A DNA stretch of 64,000 bases from contig JALFBN010000010.1 of the NCBI GenBank assembly GCA_022772085.1, forward strand, positions 1 to 64,000, read 5' to 3'. This document shows, piece after piece, positions 48,001 to 55,343 of the stretch (its first letter is position 1; each line of letters opens with the position of its first letter). The translations under genes and the position numbers were made by a program. Under the pieces are notes generated by a model. It had not been told where the DNA came from. It did no database searches and was given only the letters and a program-made list of their open reading frames with translations. Source of the stretch: Porphyromonas sp. (lineage in GTDB: Bacteria; Bacteroidota; Bacteroidia; Bacteroidales; Porphyromonadaceae).

Positions 48001-48553
48001 GTAGGGCATCATACGAATGGGCTATTTCGGGTGCCGTTGTGCTGGCTGTTGGTACCTGCTCCTGCATAAGTAAGACACCCGGGGTAGGAGTGTCGCTTAG
48101 GAGGTAGTAGCCTCGACGACTATAATGGTTGGTGATATGGCGGTAGGTTTTTTTCTCCGGGTCATAGTACCATGAGGTGGTGCTTTCTCCATAGAAATAA
48201 AGGGCATTGTTATGTTGGATAATGGGCACTTGGGGCAGGTGTGAGGCGGGGGCTTTTTGGAGCGATTCGCTAAGCAGTCGCCCTCCACGCCCATAAACTC
48301 CTACCGCTTCGGGATTGGTAAACCCAAGAGAACGAAGTTGATCGTAAGAGATGCTATATAATCCCGATTTGTCGATGCTGATCTTGATCCACTTTCCCGA
48401 AGCCAGGGGAGAAGAGGTCGCCTCTGTGTGCTGAGCTCCGGAGCGATGTACACCGCAGAGCAGTAGGCAGAGCCCGAGTAAAAGCGTGCTGAACGTACGT
48501 AATCTTAAAGGGTGGATCACTCCACACGTATTCAGTTGTAGATTCATGCTCAT
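45029..48553 (-). CDS. porU: T9SS sortase PorU (C-terminal signal peptidase)
   Basis: 1174 residues. PorU removes the C-terminal domain of T9SS cargos at the cell surface and joins them to anionic lipopolysaccharide. It is a gingipain-like C25 cysteine peptidase: the catalytic His is in NYTGHGSPTAW (about 669) and the Cys in ITATCDFCPYD (about 702), a spacing of 33 residues as in the characterised P. gingivalis enzyme. A signal peptide (about 18-40, RSGAQ) starts it. The last ~100 residues (SQAYPNPAIMG, GLYIYRCTL) resemble a T9SS C-terminal domain that the protein itself keeps. M3 at 48547 is an alternative start. Confidence 0.94.
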   Translation of the reverse strand: MSMNLQLNTCGVIHPLRLRTFSTLLLGLCLLLCGVHRSGAQHTEATSSPLASGKWIKISIDKSGLYSISYDQLRSLGFTNPEAVGVYGRGGRLLSESLQKAPASHLPQVPIIQHNNALYFYGESTTSWYYDPEKKTYRHITNHYSRRGYYLLSDTPTPGVLLMQEQVPTASTTAPEIAHSYDALHLYEQDKYAPKQSGRLLFGEQLSSRQPRRILIDLGKGERAHDQLTINYAYMARPFSQGMMTLTLDGQEIASDKISLSEDHSSRDYLSGIYHLRTLNEVSHTSNILNLEATYGPSDDPAYLDFFEFIFDQKLRYNMGTQMDFRRMREGNPVVLFQIEGLNDNGVIIATGSGDSSIPYRVKTSTGSNTLSFPTSIKDQSGQPYNFVACAWQDAYQPHIEGSIANQDLHTAPIPDLIIISSDPFVSEAERLAEFHRSKDGLQVLVMSESALFNEFNGGTPDATAYRLMAKYYYDQWVTAHSGGGEVCAMQLLLFGDGAADNRRISADWESMGLQNTPFLLTYQSVNSLNINSYTTDDYFGYLRAEDDAKTNGSKELSIGIGRFPVRTLSEARAAVDKSIRYAENRDPGVWKTRSLFVADNKDSYSHAEQAEELTNLLTTLQPELMISKVYLDAFPKSTVNGLTTVPTAKRKLFDALDQGLLLLNYTGHGSPTAWTDEQIMTLSDVQRLDNKRLPIWITATCDFCPYDNSATSAGERAFLNEKGGAAALFTTTRVVFDIPNQEINKQFLRTLFSQDSQGELHQLGDVLRVAKNKVSDTINKLNFALMGDPALRLKMPTHRVTLSKINGEQPDPSKGIKLHALERVTLEGAIHDLEGTVDGNFNGMLAITVFDAEQTSATLEENIPEYQEEVWHFTEYPSIIYAGNTEVQHGYFKTSFIVPKDVTYSDKSGKINFYAYSTELKREAMGVDHSLKIEKGASEAEEDTTPPTIEKMYLNDTTLTAPIEVGPTPLFVAELFDVSGINLSAGGVGHGITLAIDNNPSYTYQLNEYYQANQLEAGKGSVVYLLPTLPEGDHKAVLTVWDVFNNRSEKEIEFRVNKDLTPLISVSQAYPNPAIMGMPITFEIGTNTPGEEMNVVIELFDFTGRCVAQSPTFNITTPTQGSIKLLWTPTTSYQTYPTEGLYIYRCTLSGKNQKHATAGGKIVLTAGHTPTTE

Positions 48554-48614
48554 ATAACGAAATCGAAGACTTTTATAGTGTATGTCGTGGAGACTTTTTC
48601 TTGTGTTGGAGGAG

Positions 48615-48687
48615 AAAAAAGATCTTGCTTCCTCTTATGGGACGCCCTCCTCTCCGGAGCGGAATACCCAAAAAGGAAACAAGATCT
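48615..48687 (-). terminator. Terminator after the aquaporin gene
   Basis: On the minus strand, a 13-bp stem with one mismatch (48675-48687 with 48620-48632), containing an inner CTCC/GGAG hairpin, is followed by a run of T. A second, weaker hairpin (GGAGA/TCTCC near 48692-48723) lies closer to the stop codon. Confidence 0.72.
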
Positions 48688-48727
48688 ATAAGGAGAGATC
48701 CCCCTTCAATAGGGAGGTCTCCCTATC

Positions 48728-49417
48728 TTACGCAGCGGCCTTTGAGGGTTCAAAGATCTTCCAAATACCTGCAGAGATGGCTGCCCCCAACATGGGAGCT
48801 ACGATGAATACCCAAAGCTGAGAGAGGGCTTCCCCACCTTGGAATAGGGCAGGACCGATACTTCTTGCGGGATTGACAGAGGTCCCTGTAAGGGGGATAC
48901 AAACGATGTGGATGAGCACCAAGGTAAGACCGATAGCCAATCCTGCCATATTGCCGTTGCCAAACTTACTGCTCGTAGAGCCTAATACAACGAGAACAAA
49001 GAGGGCTGTGAAGACCGTCTCGGCGATGAATGCCTGCCACAAATGACCTTCGGCAAAGCCGTTAGATCCCGTCGTGGTGGGACCGATGTTGCTCCCTGTC
49101 TTTACCAGAGCATAGATGATAGCCGAACCGATGATTGCCCCGATAATTTGAGCAACTACATAGCCTGCAAAATCTTTCGCACTAAGACGTCCGGAGAGGA
49201 AGGCCCCGAATGATATAGCAGGGTTGATGTGGCATCCCGATATACCTCCAATGGTGTAAGCCATAGCGATAACGGCAAGTCCGAACGCAAAGGCAACGCC
49301 GAGAGTTCCCACACCGGTGGCAACGGCCTCGGGGGCACTACCGGCAAATACGGCACTCCCACAGCCCAATAGGACGAGGGTCATCGTTCCAAGCATTTCA
49401 GCAATGTACTTTTTCAT
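48728..49417 (-). CDS. aqpZ: Aquaporin (MIP family, AqpZ-like)
   Basis: 229 residues from ATG 49417 (a GTG two codons upstream also fits). Six membrane helices and both half-helix NPA motifs are present: GCHINPAISFGAFLSG and GTSVNPARSIGPALF. The residue after the second NPA is Arg, as needed for the selectivity filter. The compact size and absence of a glycerol-channel Asp after that Arg favour a water channel. It is the last gene of a gpmA-lpdA-aqpZ run on the minus strand, 69 bases after lpdA, and is followed by a terminator. Confidence 0.88.
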   Translation of the reverse strand: MKKYIAEMLGTMTLVLLGCGSAVFAGSAPEAVATGVGTLGVAFAFGLAVIAMAYTIGGISGCHINPAISFGAFLSGRLSAKDFAGYVVAQIIGAIIGSAIIYALVKTGSNIGPTTTGSNGFAEGHLWQAFIAETVFTALFVLVVLGSTSSKFGNGNMAGLAIGLTLVLIHIVCIPLTGTSVNPARSIGPALFQGGEALSQLWVFIVAPMLGAAISAGIWKIFEPSKAAA

Positions 49418-49486
49418 AAGCACTTTTCAATTTAAATTGTTCATTTCCAGTTTTGTCTTAGTTGTATGTGGGGGCACTTACCTTTG

Positions 49487-50845
49487 TTATGCGATAGGAG
49501 CGCTCTCAATGGTCTCCTTGATAATCTCTCCAACGGTGGGATGGGGGAATACCACGGCAGCCAAGTCGTGAGCTTTGATCCCTCTTTCGATTGCGACAGC
49601 CGGCACAACGATAAGTTCACTCGCAGGGTTGCCCAGCATGTGCGCACCCAAGATCGAGTCATCTTCTGCAATCAAAATCTTGCAGACGCCATTGCCCATT
49701 TCGTTTTCGGCAACAAAGCGACCTGCAAAAGCCATGGGAAGCTGATGTTTCTTGTAGGGGATCCCCTCGTTTTGGAGTTGTTCTTCGGTTTTTCCCACAC
49801 CGGCCACTTCGGGTTGTGTATAGATGATCCCGGGGATTGCTTCGTAGCTCATCAGGCTTTCTTTGCCGAGTATCTGATCTACAGCTACTTCAGCCTCACG
49901 TACGGCAGTATGGGCTAGGAGAGAATATCCTGTAAGGTCGCCTACGGCATATACCCCGGGCAGTGAAGTGCGCATCGCACGATCCACTTTGATACCACGC
50001 CCTGCCATCTCGAGTTGGAGCGGTTCCACTACTTGGGTGGCGGGTCTGCGTCCTACGCTTAGGAGTACTCGCTCCGTCGGGATCACGAAAGTATTACCTT
50101 CAAACTCCACAGAAACGCCTTCGGAAGATACGGATACGACTTTGTGTTCAAGGTAAAACTTAACTCCGAGTTTTGCGTATTCCGCACGGAGCAAGGCACC
50201 CATCTCACGATCCATACCACCGAGGATTTCAGGGAGCATCTCCACGACATGTACCTCCACGCCTACACGATTGTAAAATGCGGCAAACTCCATCCCGATA
50301 ACTCCACCTCCGATGATGGTGATACTCTTGGGGAGCTCTTTGCACTCCAAAGCTTCACGACTTGTCCAATAGTCGATGGTGTCGAGTCCGGGAATAGGGG
50401 GAATAAAGGTCTCGCTACCCGTGGCAAGGAGGAGCTTGGAGGTCGTGTAGATCTCTTCTCCTACTTTTACGGAATAGACTTCCGGGGTCGAGGGGGCTAA
50501 GATCTCTCCTTCTCCCATAACAACGGTTACCCCCGCGTTGGTCATTTTGCCTTTAATTCCGGCAACGAGCTTACGCACCACCTTGTTTTTGCGCGCATTA
50601 ACTTTGTCCATGAGGAACTGTTGTGCTTCTGCTTCGATGCCGTACTTCTTGGCATCCTCTACTTGATGCCATATTTTGGCGGAGTAGAGTAGGGTTTTCG
50701 TGGGGATGCACCCTTCGTTGAGGCAAACACCTCCCAGGGCGCGTTTTTCGATGAGGAGCGTATTGAGACCTCCACGGGCGGCGCGTTCGGCAGCGGTGTA
50801 TCCCGCAGGTCCCCCGCCCAATATAATCAGATCGTGAGTTAGCAT
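49487..50845 (-). CDS. lpdA: Dihydrolipoyl dehydrogenase
   Basis: 452 residues of the flavin disulfide oxidoreductase family. It has FAD-binding GGGPAGYTAAERAARGG, redox-active Cys pair in GGVCLNEGCIPTK, NAD-binding IIGGGVIGMEFAAFY, a second FAD motif YAVGDLTGY, and C-terminal catalytic His in FPHPTVGEI. It reoxidises dihydrolipoamide in the glycine cleavage system and 2-oxoacid dehydrogenases. gcvH, a lipoylated partner, is in this window at 59.0 kb, but no E2 gene is adjacent. It starts 10 bases after gpmA and is surely co-transcribed. Confidence 0.93.
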   Translation of the reverse strand: MLTHDLIILGGGPAGYTAAERAARGGLNTLLIEKRALGGVCLNEGCIPTKTLLYSAKIWHQVEDAKKYGIEAEAQQFLMDKVNARKNKVVRKLVAGIKGKMTNAGVTVVMGEGEILAPSTPEVYSVKVGEEIYTTSKLLLATGSETFIPPIPGLDTIDYWTSREALECKELPKSITIIGGGVIGMEFAAFYNRVGVEVHVVEMLPEILGGMDREMGALLRAEYAKLGVKFYLEHKVVSVSSEGVSVEFEGNTFVIPTERVLLSVGRRPATQVVEPLQLEMAGRGIKVDRAMRTSLPGVYAVGDLTGYSLLAHTAVREAEVAVDQILGKESLMSYEAIPGIIYTQPEVAGVGKTEEQLQNEGIPYKKHQLPMAFAGRFVAENEMGNGVCKILIAEDDSILGAHMLGNPASELIVVPAVAIERGIKAHDLAAVVFPHPTVGEIIKETIESAPIA

Positions 50846-50855
50846 ACCGGTATTC

Positions 50856-51602
50856 TTATTTCTTTTTTCCTTGGTTGGCTACGGCTTCTTGTAGGGCACG
50901 GATTTCATCGGGATCTCCCAAAAAGCGGTCGCTAACGAGGTTCATTTGATCATCGAACTCAAAGAGATAGGGTACGGCTGTGGGGAGGTTGAGTGCCGGA
51001 ATATCTTCGTCGGAGATATTTTTGAGCACTTTAATGATTCCTCTAAGGCTATTGCCGTGAGCTGCTATGATGATTTCGTTGTTTGTCGCAAGGTCGGGAA
51101 GAATTACGTTTTCCCAAAAAGGAGTGATCCGCTCCACGGTGTCTTTGAGAGATTCGGTGAGGGGGAGACGATCGGGATCTATACCTCGGTAGCGAGGGTC
51201 GGCATGGGGCGCACGTTCATCCTCCTTACTAAGGGCGAGAGGGGGAACATCATAACTGCGGCGCCAGATATGTACCTGCTCGTCGCCGTACTTCTCTGCC
51301 ATTTCCGCTTTGTTCAATCCTTGTAAAGCCCCATAGTGCTTTTCGTTTAGGATCCAGGTCTTATCTACGGGGATCCAATCGAGATCCATTTCGTCCAATA
51401 CAACATTCAACGTTTTGATGGCACGCTTGAGATATGAGGTATAGGCTTTGGCAAAATGGAAGCCTTCGGCACGGAGCAACTTACCGGCTTTGTGTGCCTC
51501 TTCCACACCTTTTTCGGAGAGGTCCACGTTGGTCCAGCCTGTAAAGCGATTTTCTTTGTTCCAAACGCTCTCACCGTGGCGGAGCATAACTAATCGTTTC
51601 AT
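50856..51602 (-). CDS. gpmA: 2,3-bisphosphoglycerate-dependent phosphoglycerate mutase
   Basis: 248 residues. It interconverts 3- and 2-phosphoglycerate. The phosphohistidine motif [26 protein letters not shown] is at the N-terminus, with [19 protein letters not shown] and [14 protein letters not shown] further on; length and motifs match the cofactor-dependent form. Its -7 box lies about 37 bases upstream. lpdA and aqpZ follow on the same strand. Confidence 0.96.
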   Translation of the reverse strand: MKRLVMLRHGESVWNKENRFTGWTNVDLSEKGVEEAHKAGKLLRAEGFHFAKAYTSYLKRAIKTLNVVLDEMDLDWIPVDKTWILNEKHYGALQGLNKAEMAEKYGDEQVHIWRRSYDVPPLALSKEDERAPHADPRYRGIDPDRLPLTESLKDTVERITPFWENVILPDLATNNEIIIAAHGNSLRGIIKVLKNISDEDIPALNLPTAVPYLFEFDDQMNLVSDRFLGDPDEIRALQEAVANQGKKK

Positions 51603-51638
51603 ATTTTGATTTTATACTGTTATTGTTGCAATCTCCCG

Positions 51639-51646
51639 CAAAGATA
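51639..51646 (-). promoter_or_regulatory. -7 box of gpmA-lpdA-aqpZ
   Basis: TATCTTTG on the minus strand, 37 bases before the gpmA start codon. There is no clear TTG at the -33 position. Confidence 0.5.
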
Positions 51647-51860
51647 GGCTAAGTTTACCGAAGAACCCGACCTTTAGGCGAATTGCTCTTGGGATCGTCA
51701 TCTTTCGCTGAGGCCTACCTGTTTGCGGAGTGTAGGCTGAGAAATATCTTCTTTCCGCCCAAGAGTAAAATAACCGAAGCCCTCCGATTTCTCACTTGTG
51801 AATCTCCGCAGTCGCCATTGGGAGTAAGCATTTGGAAGGACTTGCGGGAGGATCGAAAAA

Positions 51861-51939
51861 ATCAGTCGACACTTTCTCGGAAACAGTCGACTGTTTCTCA
51901 AAATCAGTCGACTGTTTTTTTTGTTTGTTACGACTGATT
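51861..51939. repeat. 21-bp palindromic repeats in an otherwise empty region
   Basis: CAGTCGAC occurs at 51863, 51884 and 51905, exactly 21 bases apart. The middle unit is embedded in a perfect 16-base palindrome AAACAGTCGACTGTTT (51881-51896). The third unit also pairs with a partial inverted copy: AATCAGTCG (51902-51910) with CGACTGATT (51931-51939). The 460 bases between gpmA and the terminator at 52064 hold no convincing gene. A TTG-started 84-codon frame (51683-51937, +) crosses the repeats and would encode heptads of the form KQSTVSQ, and the minus strand gives similar heptads; neither has a promoter or family. It may be a regulatory or mobile repeat element. Confidence 0.6.
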
Positions 51940-52063
51940 CCATACATTGTGTTGCACGCCCCAAAAGAATTGCCCGACAGAGGACAAAACTCAAGACCTC
52001 TCAACAGTACGGGACTCACATCGGAGCACTCTTCTTGGTCGATTCTTCAAATGCCCTCATACG

Positions 52064-52095
52064 AAAAAAGGGAATCCTCCTTTTGGAGCATTCCC
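52064..52095 (-). terminator. Terminator of the outer-membrane barrel gene
   Basis: On the minus strand, an 11-bp stem with one mismatch (52085-52095 with 52070-52080) and a 4-base loop is followed by six T residues, about 40 bases past the stop codon. Confidence 0.85.
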
Positions 52096-52136
52096 CTGCT
52101 GCATATCTCTAAAAAAGGGTCTCAGGCCTGTCTTTT

Positions 52137-54914
52137 TCAGCGAGGACCTAAATCGAATCCACGGTTGCCGAAGTCTCCACGAGAGCTCCCTGAGGCAAAG
52201 CTGCTGAAGCGGTAGATGAAGTGAATCATAAAGTATCTGCCGAGTACATTGGTACGACTATCCGTTACGTTTAGAGCGGTTACATTGCGTGAGATACCCG
52301 TCTCGCTCCCCAGGAGATCGTATCCTTTGATGCGGATGGTTGCGGCCTGTCCTCGGAGAAAACTGTACGACAGAGCGGCATTCCAAAGCCAGGCACTTTT
52401 TTTGTAGTCTGCTCCATAGCCGTGGTTGGTTTGGTACCGGATGTCACTTTCGAGTTTGATGCCAAAGGGGAGCCGGTATGAGCCTTCGAGAGAGGCATCG
52501 TAATCCCATGTGGTCCGTTGGGGCTGACCTTGCAACGAGTTGAGGGTTGTCCCATAGGTGAACCCGTTTCGGAGGCGCAGGTAGAGGTCTCCTTTGGCAA
52601 AAGAGAGTCCGAGCGAAGGTCCTAAGCTCCAGTAATTGCTCACATTAAGCTGCTCTACGTTGGTCCGTGTGTCCGTGATATACCCATTTTGATGATTATA
52701 ATGCCCTCGGAATCCAACGTTAAGCGTTAGTAGAGGTGAGAGAAAGGGCATTGATCCCATCCCGAACATACCGACCGAAGCGTTGCCATCTACGTTGCGA
52801 TAACTGATGTGCTGTTGGCCTGTTGTGTTGTCGTAACGCACTACGGAGGCGACACCATTGAGTTCGTAGTTGGCATTCATGAATAGGTTGATCGCAAGGC
52901 GAGAGTTGGGGTTGAAGCTCCGAAAGAACGAACGTACTTCGTGCCTTACGGTCGGCTTGAGTTGGCTATTCCCCTCTGTGATGCGTCTGAGGTCGGTTGG
53001 ATCGACTGTTGGGATCATCATTGCCACTTGAGGCATTTCGCTCCGAGCTCGATAGTCCAGTCTCCAAGATGTTTGTTTGTCGGGTTGATAGTTCATGCGA
53101 GCGTTGGGGACGAGAAAGACCTGATCGTTTTTCCATGTTTGATCGAGGTATTGAGTCTGCATTTGGCTGAATTCCAACCCGAGACCGGCCGTAATATCAA
53201 ACTCGGAAGTGCGGAACTGAAGGTTAATGGCACCTTGGTAGGCATTGAGCTTGTTGGTGAAGTGAGAGGAAAACTCCTCGTTGAGGATGCTGTACTTGCC
53301 TTCGTTGTCGGGGGTGAATACCTCACGATTGCCTTGGCGGTGGTTGCGTCTCCATTCGCCGAGGGCTTGAAGAAATAGTTTGGAAGAGAGCGGCTCTACA
53401 TAGGAGAGGCGAATGGAGCCCGAGGTGGTGCGGTTATCGTCCGATAGCTTGAGGTTACGATCGTTGTTTTCTGCTCCTCCCGTAAAAGCAGCTTGATATT
53501 GTCCCTCGTCATTATTCCCATTGTATCCGCCACGGAGCCCAAGGCTTAGTACACGCCCCCTGCTATTGAGCTTTCGACTGATGTCCAGATTACCCCCGAG
53601 CCACAGCGAATGCTCGTCTGTTGTATATTGTGTTGTCGAACGACTGATCGGGTTGTTGGCATCCTCCCAAGTAGCGGTGGAGTTGCTTCCGATATCGTAG
53701 GTCTTATTCCACCAAAAAGAGGGACGGAGTACGGCCTCGGTGAGGGAGTCTATTTTATAGGTAAAGCGAAGTTGTGATCCCGCATTGTGCGAAAAAGAGC
53801 GGAGATCCTGATGCTCTTGCGAAAAGAGACTGGGGCTGCCCGAACGTAGCTCTTCGGTCATTTGATCGTTGAGGACTTGACGGTCGGTATAATTATATCG
53901 TCCGTTACCCTCCAGTTGTAGGTTGGGTAGGATACTCCAAGCAATATCGCCGGCAATCGAGGAGCCGGAGGCAACCCCTTTATCGGGGCGATCTCGGCGA
54001 CGAAATCCTCCACCTCCGCTATCACTGTCCAGTTCGTCGCTGCCACGGTTGTTGGTATTGTTGCTCCCTGCAATGACAGTGATGCGATTTTCTCCCGAGA
54101 AGTTATTGATTGTTGCGTTGGCTTCGTAGCGGTTGTTCGTACCATACCCGGCAAATAAATTGCCAAAGAGTCCCTTTTTGTGCGAAGACTTAAAGGATAG
54201 ATTGAGGACCGTCTCGTCGTCCCCATCGTTGAATCCGGTCATGCGCGAGGCATCGCTGGAGCGGTCCAGAAGCTCGAGTTTATCGATCACTTCCGCAGGG
54301 AGATTTTTGGTGGCAACCTTGGTATCGCCCGAAAAAAACTCTTTCCCCTCGACGAGGATCTTGTCTACACTTTTACCATTGATCGTAATATCTCCCGAGG
54401 CATTTACTTCTGCCCCCGGGATCCGTTTGATCAGATCTTCGAGTACGGCACCTTCTCCTACATGATAAGCATTGGCATTGAATACGACGGTATCTCCTTT
54501 GATGGTCATGTCTGAGGCTCTCGCCTCTATCGTCACGGTATTTAGGAGTTGGCTGTCCTCCTCCAATGTAATTTCGAGTGCGCCCGAGTGGGGGATCCTG
54601 ATAGGACTCAAATAGTCCTTATAACCCACGTAGCTGACTCGCAGGGTATAGTTGCCTGCTGAGAGGTTGCGGAGTTGAAATTGTCCTGTGGCACTGCTGG
54701 TTGTCCCCGTGATCTGTTTGCCTTGTTCCGATAGCAATACGACATTAGCCCCTATGACTTCATCCTTATGGACGTCATGGATCGTCCCCGTAAGGTGATG
54801 CGTTTGGGCTTCTGCCCGAAGGAGGGTGGCAATGAATAGGAGGATGATTGTTATTGCAACGACGAAGTAACGCAAGTCGCCGATGGAGGTTTTGGTCGGG
54901 TTCATTATTCTCAT
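52137..54914 (-). CDS. TonB-receptor-like outer-membrane beta-barrel protein
   Basis: 925 residues. A signal peptide (about 15-36, LRAEAQ-T) is followed by a carboxypeptidase-regulatory-like domain (about 38-120, GANVVLLSEQGK, GNYTLRVSYVGYKDY), a plug-like region (about 125-215, DITINGKSVDKILVEGKEFFSGD) and a long barrel of the outer-membrane protein family 3 type (PF14905-like). The segment GDTVVFNANAYHVGEGAVLEDLIKRIPG is typical of this family. No classical TonB box is clear, and the tail GDFGNRGFDLGPR does not end in an aromatic residue. Ligand and role are unknown. It is monocistronic, divergent from the T9SS cargo at 55.3 kb. M4 at 54905 is an alternative start. Confidence 0.82.
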   Translation of the reverse strand: MRIMNPTKTSIGDLRYFVVAITIILLFIATLLRAEAQTHHLTGTIHDVHKDEVIGANVVLLSEQGKQITGTTSSATGQFQLRNLSAGNYTLRVSYVGYKDYLSPIRIPHSGALEITLEEDSQLLNTVTIEARASDMTIKGDTVVFNANAYHVGEGAVLEDLIKRIPGAEVNASGDITINGKSVDKILVEGKEFFSGDTKVATKNLPAEVIDKLELLDRSSDASRMTGFNDGDDETVLNLSFKSSHKKGLFGNLFAGYGTNNRYEANATINNFSGENRITVIAGSNNTNNRGSDELDSDSGGGGFRRRDRPDKGVASGSSIAGDIAWSILPNLQLEGNGRYNYTDRQVLNDQMTEELRSGSPSLFSQEHQDLRSFSHNAGSQLRFTYKIDSLTEAVLRPSFWWNKTYDIGSNSTATWEDANNPISRSTTQYTTDEHSLWLGGNLDISRKLNSRGRVLSLGLRGGYNGNNDEGQYQAAFTGGAENNDRNLKLSDDNRTTSGSIRLSYVEPLSSKLFLQALGEWRRNHRQGNREVFTPDNEGKYSILNEEFSSHFTNKLNAYQGAINLQFRTSEFDITAGLGLEFSQMQTQYLDQTWKNDQVFLVPNARMNYQPDKQTSWRLDYRARSEMPQVAMMIPTVDPTDLRRITEGNSQLKPTVRHEVRSFFRSFNPNSRLAINLFMNANYELNGVASVVRYDNTTGQQHISYRNVDGNASVGMFGMGSMPFLSPLLTLNVGFRGHYNHQNGYITDTRTNVEQLNVSNYWSLGPSLGLSFAKGDLYLRLRNGFTYGTTLNSLQGQPQRTTWDYDASLEGSYRLPFGIKLESDIRYQTNHGYGADYKKSAWLWNAALSYSFLRGQAATIRIKGYDLLGSETGISRNVTALNVTDSRTNVLGRYFMIHFIYRFSSFASGSSRGDFGNRGFDLGPR

Positions 54915-55139
54915 TCTTTTCCTTTTTGTAAAACTACTTTTCCTGCTACTCTCTCCACCAAATGTGGCAATACTGAGGTAGGAATCTACAACCTAATCTG
55001 ACTGCAAAATATCTCCGGGGTTTAATGATTTTGTGAATAGATAATTGGATTAACAGCCCTAGAATTGAATGGCTTTGACCCAAAAGAGATGCTCCGAGTG
55101 CGTTGCTCTTGCATTCCTTCTCATCTATTTTATTAGGTA

Positions 55140-55171
55140 TTGTTTTCTTATCAAAAATGTTTCTATCTTTG
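55140..55171 (+). promoter_or_regulatory. Promoter of the repeat-containing T9SS cargo
   Basis: TTG at 55140-55142, a 21-base spacer and TATCTTTG at 55164-55171; transcription start near 55178, giving a leader of about 165 bases. The rest of the 429-base divergent gap 54915-55343 shows no gene, and only a degenerate -7-like ATATTTTG on the minus strand near 55000. Confidence 0.6.
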
Positions 55172-55343
55172 CTATGAAAGGAAGCGGTTCGAGAGCATTT
55201 TGTAAATGAATTATTGCTGATTCCTTTCAGAGAAAGCACAAGCGAGTTTTTACTTAAGTAGAGAATTAAAAATAAACAGAATATTCACCGATGTGTATCA
55301 TCGACCGTGAGGTTGTTGGTGCATATCACAAAACTGGATTAGG

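Noticed and set aside
49479-49486. A perfect TACCTTTG box on the plus strand at the end of lpdA
   Set aside because: No plus-strand gene follows for several kilobases and no TTG is at the right distance; probably chance or an antisense start.
51861-51939. CRISPR array
   Set aside because: The 21-base units are contiguous, with no unique spacers of 25-40 bases between them and no cas gene nearby.
54946-55239. A 97-codon minus-strand open frame in the divergent gap
   Set aside because: It lies over the promoter region, lacks a domain and is Ser/Lys/Ile-rich without coding character.
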